Source of the DNA: Cycas panzhihuaensis
Lineage: Eukaryota > Cycadophyta
Length of the DNA: 64,000 nucleotides
Assembly (NCBI GenBank): GCA_023213395.1
Contig: CM041465.1
Span: 10,478,001-10,542,000, forward strand
Direction: 5' to 3'
Of this stretch, positions 21,183 through 32,447 are shown piece by piece; position 1 is the stretch's first letter, and every line of letters starts with the position of its first letter. The notes beneath the pieces were generated by a model. The model saw nothing but the letters and a program-made list of their open reading frames with translations, did no database searches and was not told where the DNA came from. The translations under genes were made by a program, and so were the position numbers.

Positions 21183-22846
21183 CAACATCTATACTAGATA
21201 TGCCTACTATTCCACTTAGTTTACCTAAAATTTATGGAAAACTAGATGAGGACCTTAGGAATCATATTAATGTTTTTCTTAACATTGCTTAGATATATGA
21301 TGAACTATTTAGATAAGGATTTTACCCTACAATTTTAGGGGATGCTATGACCTTTTAATTTGCTAAACCCTTACCCCATTTGTAATTTAATTAATGGTAC
21401 CTAATAGTTACTCAAAACCTTTCTAAATCATTTTACTATGCCTAAAGTTGAAGATTATGGTCTTTGCACTTTACGGACCTATAAACAAACTGCTCATTAA
21501 ACCATCAATCAACATATTTTAAAAATTCATGAATTGGTTAATTGTTGTATGCTTTCTCTCAATGACACTACTTTTAAATAAGACTTTCTTGATAGTCTAA
21601 TTGATGTCATCCATTTCAAGTTATTGAGATAGTACCTTAAGTCTTATATAAAAGTTAAACAATTAGCACACTAATACAAGCATTCCTTAATTTAGTTAAG
21701 ATTAATAATCATTAAAAATTTAACTCCTTTATAAATCATCCATCTTAATGATCCTAATAGAGATAGAGTTAGTGGTAAGGGTCCACCCCTACCTCTTCCA
21801 TACCAACCTATTCAACAAGTCATTCAAACTACACCACCTCCTTTAACAATGTCTCTGTAGAACTTAGGTGCATTTATTTCTTAACTAACATAACTTGTTA
21901 AAAATTTGGTTACGAAAAATGAACCTCAAAATCCTATTATTTAATACATATAATGCCATCCAAACAGACCTTAAGTTAACTAGTTTAGAGGGCAGTGTTA
22001 TCCTCCTCCTTATCCTCAAAATAATCTTTCCCCTCTTATAACTCAAAATAGATAACATTAACATGCTATAGAGCCTTATACTAGAATCATTGTGGGAAAA
22101 TAAACCATTAAGAGAATGGCTATTATGGGTAACGTTGGTGCTATAATTAATATATTCTTAATGATCATACCATTAGGAATTATATTGCCTTGGTCTTAAT
22201 GCAACAACATTACAATTAAAATATTAATCAACAAATGGATATATACAAGATTCCCTTCCTGAATAACAATTTGTAACCTATATATTTTATCCTTTCAACC
22301 CTTCCAAGTGTGAAAGCTTAGTTATTCTCTTAAATTCTTTATCTTTAAAATAATTTATATTCACTACAAATTAGACATATATCTACCCTTAATTCTTCTC
22401 AAGTGGTTGGTTCTCAAGTTTCATTACTTACCTTGAATACTTATCAACTATCATTACTTATTCCTTCTTGTACTCCTCAACAACTTGCATCATCATTTGT
22501 TCCTCAATTTTCTCAAGTTATTTAAATTTCTAAACCTAGAGAATCTAGAAAAGTTGCTAGTAGGAATCTCATCTTTTAAATTTATTATGCTAAATTCTTA
22601 CTTATGGATTTTATTGATGCACTTAGAGTTTAATCACCACCTGATACTTCTGAAGAAGAAGAAATCAATTCTTTTAAATAATTAAAAGATATACAATCTC
22701 CTTTAATTGTCTCCAACCCCTAAATATTTAGGGATCTTAGGTGCCATACTCTCATGTTTAATTCATAAACTTCTACTTTGTATTCCCTTATTAAGGCTCT
22801 AAAGCGTATTTCTTTGGATATATCTCTTTATAATGTGTTGAAGACT
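21183..22846 (+). pseudogene. gag: H Gag-like region
   Basis: LPKIYGKLDEDLRNHINVFL near 21215-21275 matches the start of gypsy capsid domains (P.F.G....V..F...). A decayed L..DAM.W....P stretch follows near 21340. Pro/Gln-rich translation (PPLPLPYQPIQQVIQTTPPP) near 21785-21850 suits a Gag C-terminus. No zinc knuckle can be read. The frame is full of stops, and the region is cut at 22846 by element F. Confidence 0.5.
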
Positions 22847-23219
22847 TATTGAAAAATACACCATATGTTTGATACTAATCATTGGAAAATAAGATAAAGC
22901 TTTAATACCATGTTAGAATGTAAATTAGTTATAAATATATTAGATGAAATAAGTGAGTGAATGAATAAGGAAATGAAGGCATAAGAATGATGAAGCATAT
23001 ATATCTTAACATAATGAAATGGAAGAATGACTAAACTTTTAATTATAAAGAAGATGATGTACATACTTATAGTACAACTCACCACATGTATGACAACCCT
23101 CAATGGTCAATTTATTATGGGTTGGCACACAACTCAAGGAGACCTCAAATATAAAATATAAAATAATCTAGAGAGAGTGTAAATGAGGATAGATGTATAA
23201 TTGGGTATTACACCTAACA
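22847..23219 (-). repeat. 3' LTR of F
   Basis: On the minus strand it starts TGTTAGGTGTAATACCC at 23219. It aligns with the right LTR over its full length, including TATATTTATAG-like and CATACTTATAGTACAAC blocks. Confidence 0.85.
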
Positions 23220-26200
23220 TTCTCATCTATAATATACAATTACAATAAGTGAAATATCACATCAATGATATAACTCTAGGTCTTCAAATAAGTGCTAGAA
23301 TATAAGCTGCTACAATGATATAATCTATTACTGACATCCATATAAAGTAAACCTCATCTACCATACCACATGGGTAACTAGATACTATAATCATTAGTTT
23401 AATAGGATGTTCATTTATGTACATGGTACAATTAGTGCTAAATCAACTACAACCTAAAAACACACTATTCTGTGTAGCCAAGTAGGTTAATAAAAAAAAA
23501 TCCAAGAGTAATTAAAAAGGGATTCCACCTCGTACCTATGTGGAATAATACAAGTAGCTTCTTTAGGTATAATGGCCAAAAACAAATGTCTCTAAGGCCT
23601 TACAATGGTTCTATTACCTCAAATTTGATCTTATGCGCTAAAATCATCCCACAATGGGCTAAAACCATGCTACTATAGGCCAAAACATGCCACTCTAAGC
23701 TTATAATGGCTTTAATAAGTTATAGTATGAAATAATAAAATGTCATAACTATGAATAAAATGATTGATGTAACTCAAATACAATGTGAATGACTCTCTCA
23801 AATAATAAATTTTAATATTTTTTTAATAAATATAGGTTTTCTAGATCCTAAAATATGCCTTTTATGATAAAGTTTATATGTTCCCCCTATTTGGGGTATA
23901 TTATACTAATAAAACATATATAAAATAACATGGAACATTAGAAAATACATGTATGTGCTTGAAAATATTGAAAATACAATGAAAAATAAAGTTTTAATAA
24001 ATAATTTTGACTTTGAGCTAAAATATTTATCTTATATTAGCTCCAAATAATGTCAAATGACCTGCCAAAATGAATCTCTCTTAGTTACAAACCCAATGCA
24101 ACTGATGGGACTAAAAAAGGAGTTTATATACTCAACTTATCATCAAAACAATGACAATGATTTGAAAAATGAAAATTTGGGGGCTTAACCCCTTTTGATG
24201 ACTGGAAGGAAGATGTATACATGGCTCCATATGACTAAAGAATAAAGAACAGGGGGTTGGGTAGATTTCAAAAAAAAATTAATTCAATTAATAAAACTTT
24301 TATATTTGCAAAATAAAAAAATTAAAATCCATAAGAATTTTACATTCACCAAAATAAAAAATAATTTGTTTATTAGAAAATATTAATCTACATAAAATTT
24401 TATTATCTAAAAGTTAGGGTTCAAAAGAAAATCTATTCTATATTCATCATGATTGTAGGTGGGCATAATCTAATAATCACCTATGATTGTTGTCTATTCA
24501 CACAGATATGATGGCATCGACAATGAAAAAATCAAAGCAAGTGAAAAAACCAAGCTTCTCCACATTATTTGGCAATAATTCAGGCTACACAAAAGCTCCT
24601 CTTGAAGGAGAGATCTCATTCTAGACTTCTTAATGTATATATAAAACTATAGAGAGGCATCTTTATCTTGTTTTTCTTATAGTTGATCATGCACATTCTA
24701 ATTTATCAGAGCATTCAGATTTGAACTATTGTGATAAAAGTTGCTTGCATCTTGGCTTTCAAGTGGAGGAAACTACTCTTACAAATTCTACTTAGATTCT
24801 CTCAAAGCCAACATTAAGGAATTTTTAGAGTGAGTTATCAAGTAGGCACTTTGTATAGTTCCTTCAAGGCTAAATATGAATAATGAGTAAGGGGGGAATC
24901 CATAATATTTTGTAGTGATAGAGCTATTCTTTCTTATAATGGGTAAATGTAAGGCACAACTTCTTGATAACTGGGATTTTTATTTAACTAAATAAACAAC
25001 CATAGATACCTTCTGTAGCTCATAAGGATCCATTTGAATTATAAGGAATCCTTTAGATATAGAAGTATTAGTAAGAGCTATAACATTATATGCATCCTCA
25101 ACTAAGCACTATAAATAATAGAAGTACAAAGGATCTATCAAGGGTGGTTGTAAAGTAGATCTAAGTCACTTGTCAACTTTATATAGTTTTTACATATCTA
25201 AACCTACACCTAATATTATGGTAATGGTTAACCATGCATTCACATTTGTAGCCACAACAACTATCAGATTATCAAAGGCCATTGACATAGCACCATGGGC
25301 AAAATAACTAGTCATCATAGGTGGAAAAAGTATTGTATTAATGTGATATCTATCTATTTTATATTACAGAGTATATATAGCTATTGATTATAGATTTTGA
25401 TAATATGGAGGACTTGTTAGTAATGACATAGGATAATGCATTATAAGACCTACATTTAGGGGACTCCCATTGAGAAAATTTACTTGTTAGGATCATGGAG
25501 GCTTTCTTGGAATATAACAAAAGAAACTTTTAATCTAATATACATATAAGTATGTGCAATAATCTAGACTTCATTATAATTAAAAAGGTTAAAAATAATA
25601 TTTCTTCTTTATCTTTTCTTTTTCTTTTTTTTTTTACATCATTCCAATGGAATTTTTGTGGCCTAAAATTTGGCAGTAGATCCTATCTATGGGACACTTG
25701 GAAAGCCTCTATATTAAAGCTAAAAAGCTACCATAAAATCAATCATTTTTTTGGCAATAGACTCACATTATCTGTAGGGTGATCAAGCCTACAACTAGTA
25801 TTTGTCTACTTCATTTTCTACAACAAAATTATCTTGAAAAAGGCTTTATTTAGTAGCTTTAAAAATAGTCTTTAAACCTCTTTTGAAACAGGCTCTAAAC
25901 AACCTTATAACAACATTAAAAAATGTTCTTTTAATAGCTTTAATCAAGGTTTGAAATAACCTTATAACATCATCAAGGTATCCCCTTAAAATGACTTAAA
26001 AAATAATGATAAAATGGCCCCATATATATATATATATATATATAGATATATGTATATATATATATATCAAATGATAATAAACATTAGCCCTTAAATATAC
26101 ATAAAATACAACAAAATATAAGTTTAAATATTTAAAGAAAGAACCTTTTAAATACATAAAAAATTAGGTTACTAATAAGCAATATAATAGGTTCCTCATA

Positions 26201-26272
26201 GCATAAATAAGGGTCTAAAAAATCTAAAAACAAAATAGCTCTAAAAGTATTGCCCTTAAGGATTGAACCATT
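23220..26272 (-). other. F interior, function not recognised
   Basis: The first 230 bp (23220-23450) are conserved in the 56.2-56.45 kb fragment and partly in G (44.93-45.1 kb). The rest is AT-rich. Minus-strand frames near 25.45-24.65 kb have fewer stops than their surroundings (for example a stretch reading MTSYFAHGAMSMAFDNLIVV), but I recognise no family. An open frame at 25552-25782 on the plus strand is unconvincing. A TA-rich run lies at 26020-26070. Confidence 0.45.
26020..26070. repeat. TA-rich microsatellite
   Basis: Alternating TA interrupted by GATATATG, in F's interior. Confidence 0.9.
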
Positions 26273-26285
26273 GGCTCTAATACCA
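26273..26285 (-). other. primer-binding site of F
   Basis: Minus strand TGGTATTAGAGCC: the initiator tRNA-Met complement with one C-to-T change, two bases from the LTR end. Confidence 0.85.
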
Positions 26286-26287
26286 AA

Positions 26288-27189
26288 TGTTAGAAAATAA
26301 ATTATAGGTTTGGTACCAATTATTGAAAAATAAGATGGAGATCTAATACCATGTTAGAATGTAAATCAACTATAAACATAATGGATGAAATGGATAAGTG
26401 AATAAATAAAGAAATGAAGGCATAAAAATGATGAAGCATGTACATATTAATATAATAAAATGGAAGAATGGTCAAACTTCTTATTAGAAAGAAGATGATG
26501 TACATACTTATAGTACAACTTACCACATGTATGAGAATCTTTAATGGTCAACTTATTATAGGTTGGCATATATTTCTATATGGCACACAAATTAGGGAGA
26601 CCTCAATTCTAAAATACACTAGTGCAGACTTTTAATAGTCTGTGAGCACCGATAGGCATATTTGTAGCTCTCCCCTTCCCTCCATTGTCTCCTTACTTGG
26701 TGTTGTAGTGTAGGTAGCACTGATTACCTTCGTGGCAAATAGAAAAATTGCACTCAGTATTCCAAATATTAATAAGGAGGAGGCAATGGGTCTGTTATGC
26801 ATATTCCAGTGCACGTGGCTCCATTCCCTACTTCCCTACAGCTTTCTTTCCTGGAGGTAAGGAGTCCGTTATGCATATTGCAGTACACGTGGCCCCACTC
26901 CTTACTTCTCCGTGCCTTTCTTTCTTTCTTTATTTTTTTTATGGGAATAAAATGGAGGGCTGAGGTCCCACTCCCCATTCTCTCGCTGAAGTGCCCTGAG
27001 GGCACCCACTCCTTACTTCTCTGTGCCTTTCTTTCTTTGTTTTTTTTTTTTTTATGGGAGTAAAATGGAGGGTTGAGGCCCCACTCCCCATTCCCCCGCC
27101 GAAGTGCCCTGAGGGTTCCTATCAGTGCAAAAATAATATAGAGAGAGTGCAAATGGATATAGATATGTAATTAGATATTACACCTAATA
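26288..27189 (-). repeat. 5' LTR of F, with CACTA-like insertion
   Basis: About 387 bp of LTR plus an insert of about 515 bp at 26617-27131. The inner end (26288-26380) holds three tandem units resembling the PBS/LTR-end sequence. Confidence 0.82.
26617..27131. mobile_element. CACTA-like non-autonomous DNA element, GC-rich
   Basis: Present in F's right LTR and absent from its left LTR and from the related LTR at 56.1 kb. Termini are CACTAGTGCAGAC and, inverted, CACTGATAGGAACCC. Much more GC-rich than its surroundings. It contains a tandem pair of about 110 bp (26895-27002, 27007-27115, each ending AAGTGCCCTGAGGG) and a shorter pair starting GTTATGCATATT. CACTA-type ends and sub-terminal repeats are typical of En/Spm-like elements. 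A clean 3-bp TSD is not visible. Open frames inside it are repeat by-products. Confidence 0.65.
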
Positions 27190-27194
27190 AGAAT

Positions 27195-27720
27195 TATCTT
27201 TCCATGAGACAAGGTTATTTCTATTCACTTGAGATATAGTTTTCTAAACATGTTCCTTATTTGATATCTTTTGATCTTGTATTAATTCCATACGATATTT
27301 CTTCATTACCAGACCTTTAACCTTAAATGGTTTAGGTTGTTATAAATGAAATAATTGTTCATAGAGCTATTATTGATGATGAATCATCTTTAAATATAAT
27401 GCATATTTCTTTTTTATCAAATATACATTGATGAGATGAATTTCTAATTGTCCTATCTCATTTGAGGAAAAGACTTAAGGTTGACATTGAAGTTATTGAT
27501 ATTATATTTGATTATAATATCTTACTTGGTTGTAGTTGGATATAGGTTATGCATATTATTCCATCCATCATTTTTAGATAAATTTAGTTCCTTCATGAAA
27601 ATCAAGTTAAGGTTGTTAAATTTTTAAAATTTTAAATTAATAAGTCTCTTATTATTTCACTAATCATTTAATTTATTGATTCTAATTGTGATCAATGGGA
27701 TAGATCTGATACATCTATTT
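27195..27720 (+). pseudogene. H aspartic protease, decayed
   Basis: HRAIIDDESSLNIMHISFL near 27360-27420 corresponds to a retropepsin active site (V-D-S/T-G-A/S-S-x-N-x-M) with the catalytic Gly mutated. YNILLGCSWI.VMHIIPSI near 27515-27570 matches the flap-to-C-terminal motif of gypsy proteases (YN.LLGR.W...M.A.PS). Stops are present but the order and spacing fit. Confidence 0.72.
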
Positions 27721-28409
27721 ATGGTAGGATGCTTCTATTATAGATCATAAATAATTTAACTTTATATTATGATGTCTTTACTATAAGTGTTAATTATAAT
27801 TTAAAATTTATAAATACTAAGGCCATTGATTATAAAATTGTTGATGTTTTAATTTTTTTTTATGATGTAATTTCTTTGAATCATATTTATATTTGTCTAA
27901 ACTCATTACCTTTTTAGATTTTGATTCAAAAGTATTAATTCAAACTGATGAATTATGTGGCTCTTCTCAATTTGATATTTGTTTATATTCCCTTTTTAAC
28001 ATATCCCTAGCGTTGCTTTTCATTTCTTATATTATAAGTGAAAGGAGTCATTCATTCTTTTCATCTAAAAACCCTACTCTATTCATTTTCTCCAATTTTG
28101 AGGTAACTGAACTTGAGATTTAATTATCTCCTTACCTATATAACTTTGATTTACATTCATTTTATAATGCTTTAGACTATTTTGATTAGTCACTTATTAT
28201 TTGATCTTTTGATCAACCTATTTTATGAAGTGATATTATCTTATTTTCTAAAGATTCAGCATTGTTTGTTAAGTCTATCAATCAATATCATATTGACTCA
28301 TTTATTTCTACTCAACTTTTGTCTTATTCTTTTGACTTTGTTCAACCTCATGATAATGAATTCCTTATTGCTAATTGTATTCTTACTCATTTGAATAGAA
28401 CTAGGGGTA
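27721..28409 (+). other. H pol segment between protease and X insertion, unresolved
   Basis: Expected to encode the start of RT or a spacer. Open runs at 27893-28123 and 28182-28394 show no RT motif that I can identify. They lie in the orientation of H and may be its decayed frame. Confidence 0.35.
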
Positions 28410-28414
28410 GAATG

Positions 28415-28602
28415 TGATGGAATATTAATGCACATTTATTTTGTCCCACATACAAGTGGGTCCTACTCTCACCATCATGACTTGTATTATAAATAAATAA
28501 CATAGTGTATCATATTGTATGATGTTGTAATGATATTTTGTTAATATAATGGAGGCACCTTAAGGGTACCATTCGATCCTGGAGGTGCTTTCGTTCTATT
28601 TG
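28415..28602 (+). repeat. 5' LTR of X, left part
   Basis: Starts TGATGGAATATTAATGC (from TGTTAGAATATTAAT). TATTATAAATAA is a TATA candidate. It is cut by E after ATTTG and continues at 34761-34793 to end CCAACA. Confidence 0.92.
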
Positions 28603-28900
28603 TGAAAAGAGTGGATCTATCTTTCATCTCCATGCACTAAACACAAAGGCAAACATGGGAGCAAGAGAGACTTGAGAGAAAGAAAGTAGCTCTCACAAAA
28701 TGGGGAGGTAAGAATGAATCTCCTCCATTGAGCTTTTACTTTTATATTGAGAGAGGGAGCATTAGAGTTAGGTGAAATAAAATTATACATAATGCACATG
28801 AAAGTGCATTTCACTTAAGTGATCTAATTTAAAGTTCACTTAAGACCCTTTTTAGAAATAATCAACTAATGTAATGACCTTGTGACATTAACCATTTTCA
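28603..28900 (-). repeat. 3' LTR of E
   Basis: Minus strand TGAAAATGGTTAATGTC (28900) to CTCTTTTCA (28603). The polypurine tract AAGGGAGAGAT is at 28901-28911. Confidence 0.93.
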
Positions 28901-28911
28901 ATCTCTCCCTT

Positions 28912-29345
28912 AATGGTAGAAGGTATTTTCATCCTATTTTATTCTATCCTATGAGATCTTTATTCGAGCCTCTTACAAAGCAAACTACTATGACACTTTT
29001 GTGGGAAACCCTCATGGGGAAGAAAACCTACAAATTTTCTAATCTACTAACCTAGCTCAAGCGGCTCTTTAAATGAAGCCAAATAGCCAATCAATACAAT
29101 GAATTTTGTAGCTAAAATCTACTGAGTCTCCATATACCATTTGGTCATCCCCCATGCCCTTTTAGGTTTTTATAGGTTCTAATTTTCCAAAATGATATAA
29201 CCCTTATCCTTTCGTGTCCACAAGGGATTTTCATGAATGGGATAGAGTAGAGACTTACTCTTGCCCTTCCGCGCCCACAAGGGGTTTTCACGAATGATAC
29301 AGAGTATGATGGTCCTATTGTCATCTCCTTTAATTAGTCAGAGAT
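28912..29345 (-). other. E 3' UTR with repeated stem-loop motif
   Basis: Conserved with C 16691-17146. The tandem AAACCCCTTGTGGGCGCGGAAG-type units lie at about 29137-29300. Confidence 0.7.
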
Positions 29346-29870
29346 GGAGGTTGTAAGGCTGAGTTACTTATGGAACAGTTCAAACTTCACCCTCTTCAGT
29401 GGTTTGGTGAAGATATCGGCCACTTGATATGATGTGGGATAGTATCCTGTGGACTTTCGTACTTATATGTTTGGTATAATCATGAAATACATGATTTTTA
29501 GCTATCTAGATTGTAGATTGATTATTTACATGTAAGCTAGTAGAACTTGTTTGGGTGGCATTTAATATATTCAACAATTTTCTAAGCCATATCATCTCCT
29601 TGCTTGTCTTAGAAGCAACAATATACTTAGCTTCGGTGGTTGAGTCTGCAACTATCTTTTGCCATCTAGATCTCCATGATATTGGTGTTGTTCTAAGACA
29701 TGTTATATACCCAGACGTAGATCTTCCCGTGTCTTTATCTCTGGCAAAGTTTGAGTTTGTGTATACATAAAGTTTAAATTCTACATTGGGTTCATACAAC
29801 AGACCATATTTATTGGTTGTCTTCAAGTACCTCAACACTAGAATTGTAATTTACCAATGATTCTACTTAG
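29346..29870 (-). pseudogene. E RNase H
   Basis: A 110-codon open run (29506-29838) starts MLRYLKTTNKYGLLYEPN and includes STSGYITCLRTTPISWRSRW, DSTTEAKYIVASKTSKEMIW and LHVNNQSTI, the copia RNase H core, better preserved than in C. Downstream (lower coordinates) the decayed end matches DIFTKPL..VKFE. Confidence 0.88.
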
Positions 29871-30110
29871 GATTTGTTATGAATCTTGTAAGAATGTCGA
29901 TAGAGTGTGTAATATCTAGCCTTGTGTTGGTAGTATAGATGAGCCTACCTATAAGTTACCTGTAGAGTATTGCATCTGCCTCCCTAATGTCACCATTAAC
30001 TGAGAGTTTAATATTAGGATCCATAGGTGTATCCACTGGTTGAGCACCTTCTAACTAAAACTTTGTTAGAAGATCATTGATGAAGCTTTTTCTATATTCC
30101 TCTAGAATAT
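29871..30110 (-). pseudogene. E RT C-terminal remnant and deletion junction
   Basis: Only the end of RT remains: INDLLTKF.LEGA, then PVDTPMDPNIKLS and GRLIYTTNTRLDITHSIDIL. The upstream neighbour is YILEEYRK from the integrase end, so the frame jumps over the RT palm and its YVDD box. In C these two points are at about 14510 and 15925. Confidence 0.85.
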
Positions 30111-30700
30111 GAGTATAACAAGTAGAGCTAAAAGTTCTGAAGTGGGAGATAGAGGGGGTTTGTCCATGCCACATTTCATGTGGAGAGGGGCCGAGCTTGG
30201 AGGGACTAATAGTGTTGATGCAATACACAATAGTCTAGATAGCCTTAGCCCAAAGATAGATACAGACATTCTTATATATGAGCATAGCACGAGCTATATT
30301 CATGATGGTCCTGTTCATGCGCTCAACAACTCTATTTTATTAGGGTGTACCTACAACAGTAGTCTGATGTTTGATTCTATATTGACGTAGGTATGATTCA
30401 AACGCATTGGATGTGTACTTACCACCATTATTAGTCCTAAGTATTTTGATCTTGAATCCAGATTCATTTTCCACATGGGCCTTGAAAGCTTGAAATATAG
30501 AAAAAGCTTCATCTTTCCTTGCAAGAAAAGTAACCCATACTTTCTTGGTAAAATTATCAATGAAAGTAATATAGTACCACTTCTATTTGAGAGAAGGGAT
30601 GGGCATAGGACTGCATATATCTAAGTGTACAAGCTACAAAGGTTGGCTAGATTTCCACTAACTATGAGGAAAGGGTTATCTTTGAGATTTCGCAATAATA
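30111..30700 (-). pseudogene. E integrase
   Basis: Same order as C's integrase on the minus strand: LVHLDICSPMP near 30620, FIDNFTKKVWVTFL near 30570-30530, the ILRTNNGGKYTSN block near 30440-30400 (second Asp changed to Asn), then LGLRLSRL-type shadow frames. The open frames at 30102-30290 and 30351-30560 are other registers of this domain. Confidence 0.8.
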
Positions 30701-31215
30701 CATGCTTCGCATTTAAAGGGCTTAGAGGAGAGCCTAGGTGAACCAGGAAGAGTGGCTTGTAGTTCTCTTAAATGATCAATTTTGATATGGCCCATACGAG
30801 CATGCCATATGAGCACTTGGGATAACTTTTGAGGAGTCAGGGTTGTGGTAAAAGCAAAGTCATCATCAACATAGTTCACTTTAGAGGATAGTGAACCAGT
30901 TAGGCGAAAACGTTTGCCATCAAGAATTTTGGTCATAACCACAACATTTGGAGGAGGGTGAATGACATAAAGAGTTTGATTATTTGTAGTTACACTAAGA
31001 CAAAATCCATGAGAGACAAGGGTAGACAGGGAGAGTAGATTCTGCTTCAAAGCTAGAATATATAAAACATCAACAAGTGTAAAATCTAGAAGGCTTGGGA
31101 GTTTCAGGCAAATAGTTCTAAGTCCTTCGACTGGCTGAGATGATTTGTCAGCCATGTGTATAACACCACAAACTTTAAAGTCAAAATCTTGAAAGAACTA
31201 GCGATGACAAGTCAT
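30676..31215 (-). pseudogene. E GAG-pre-integrase and protease C-terminus
   Basis: A 159-codon open run (30676-31155): SLLDFTLVDVLYILALKQNL resembles the protease C-terminal flap, SLSTLVSHGFCLSVTTNNQ follows, and LIWHARMGHIKIDHLREL with FKCEACIIAKSQR is the HHCC-like pre-integrase zinc region (H.R.GH...C..C). This is the longest in-frame piece of copia pol in the window. Confidence 0.85.
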
Positions 31216-31550
31216 GTGTTATGTTGTTCCAGTATCCATGATCCATGATGAAGTATTTGAGGTGGCACTATTTGCAACTCCAAGTGGTGAAGGCAAAAGT
31301 GAATAAGTGTAACCACAATGAGCCTCAATATACTTAGTGGATCTATCAACAACATTTGATGAAGTGGTCCCACTTCTTTGAAGGTGTGTATGAGTAAATT
31401 GCGTTCCACCAAAAGCATCTTTAAAGGAAGTATTATCAACATTATGTGCACCATGGTACTCTTGATAACTTGGTAGTTTGTTGGTAGCAGTTCTATAATT
31501 TTTGGCATAATGTCCTTTTGTATTACACCTTTGGCACATAATTGTTTAAT
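31216..31550 (-). pseudogene. E Gag zinc knuckle and protease active site
   Basis: A 106-codon open run (31219-31539) starts MCQRCNTKGHYAKNYR, a CCHC knuckle with the final Cys mutated, and ends SSWIMDTGTT, which contains the retropepsin D-T-G triad. A stop follows, where C reads decayed HMTCH. The frame overlaps a longer open frame in another register (31212-31949). Confidence 0.87.
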
Positions 31551-32447
31551 TTCTAGTCCAAGTATTGGGTTGGTTAGATTGTCTCTGATTATTAGATCTA
31601 GGTCCAGGTTGATTATTTTGGCCTTAGCCTTGAGACTATTTTTGTTAGAGTTGAGGAGACTGTTAACTGAGAGGACGTTGTCCTTACTGTCTACCTCTTC
31701 CTCTTCCATAGGAATTACCACCTCTACGAGAGTACTGACCTTGATTTTTGGTATAACAAAGATCTTCTTCCACTTCAAAAGCGGATCAATCGGATCTGAT
31801 GTAGTGGCAAAGTTGGTATCAAAGGTCTTATCAAATTCAATGAACTTATCAACAAGATCCTCAAAGTTTAGGGTCTTCAAAGTGCCACTAGATTGAAGAC
31901 TTCCCAATAGATTTTTATAATCTGAGATATGGAGATATAACTGAATCAAGAAAGCCCATGTAATGCATTAAGTTTTAAAATCTTTATCAATGGCTTACTT
32001 GATTAGACGAAGGAGATTGATTATCTCACTTACATGTCCTTTTTGCACTTTCAATTTATTCATCTTCAGCACTAAGTAAACAAATTCTGAGTCTAATTTA
32101 GTGTCAAAATTCTTCTTAAGAACTTTAAGAACTTTCCATGTTATATTATGTATAGCTTCATCAATGAGATTATGCAAGGAATAATCAGTAACAAGTAGTA
32201 TCCCTACATAGATTTTATCATCATCAAGTTCCCATTAGCGTTTAACTATAGTTTTAGTGTGAGCAGTTGGAGCACCTCCTCCTGATGTAGTTGTGGTAGT
32301 TGTAGCTGCAATAGATGGTGCAGGTTACAAGTGATCTCTCCATAGACCTTTATACTTTGTAGTATTTCTAATACCAGTGAACCACATGTCCTAATTTTCT
32401 TTCCTTTTTAGAATGTAGTGCACATTTTGTTTAAACTATTAAGACAT
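31551..32447 (-). pseudogene. gag: E Gag capsid region
   Basis: The start corresponds to the ATG at 32447, as in C. HNLIDEAIHNITWKVLKVLK near 32180-32120 and LLGSLQSSGTLKTLNFEDLV near 31930-31870 are capsid blocks. Near 31800 one base is missing relative to C (GATCCGC versus GATGTTGC), which shifts the frame and creates the artificial 245-codon open frame 31212-31949. Confidence 0.8.

Larger units (their letters stand above)
22847..27189 (-). mobile_element. LTR retroelement F, minus strand, no recognisable pol
   Basis: LTRs at 22847-23219 (3') and 26288-27189 (5', carrying an insertion). The PBS on the minus strand adjoins the right LTR. Flanks AGACT (22842-22846) and AGAAT (27190-27194) are a TSD with one mismatch. 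The 3.05 kb interior gives no convincing Gag, RT or integrase. The LTR and adjacent interior are related to G and to a fragment at 55.95-56.45 kb. Confidence 0.78.

Noticed and set aside
25552-25782. Small plus-strand open frame in F
   Set aside because: Antisense to the element, low complexity (Phe/Leu/Ser runs), no recognised domain.
26748-27152. Overlapping open frames of 71-127 codons at 26.7-27.15 kb
   Set aside because: They lie in the GC-rich CACTA-like element and mirror its tandem repeats on both strands.
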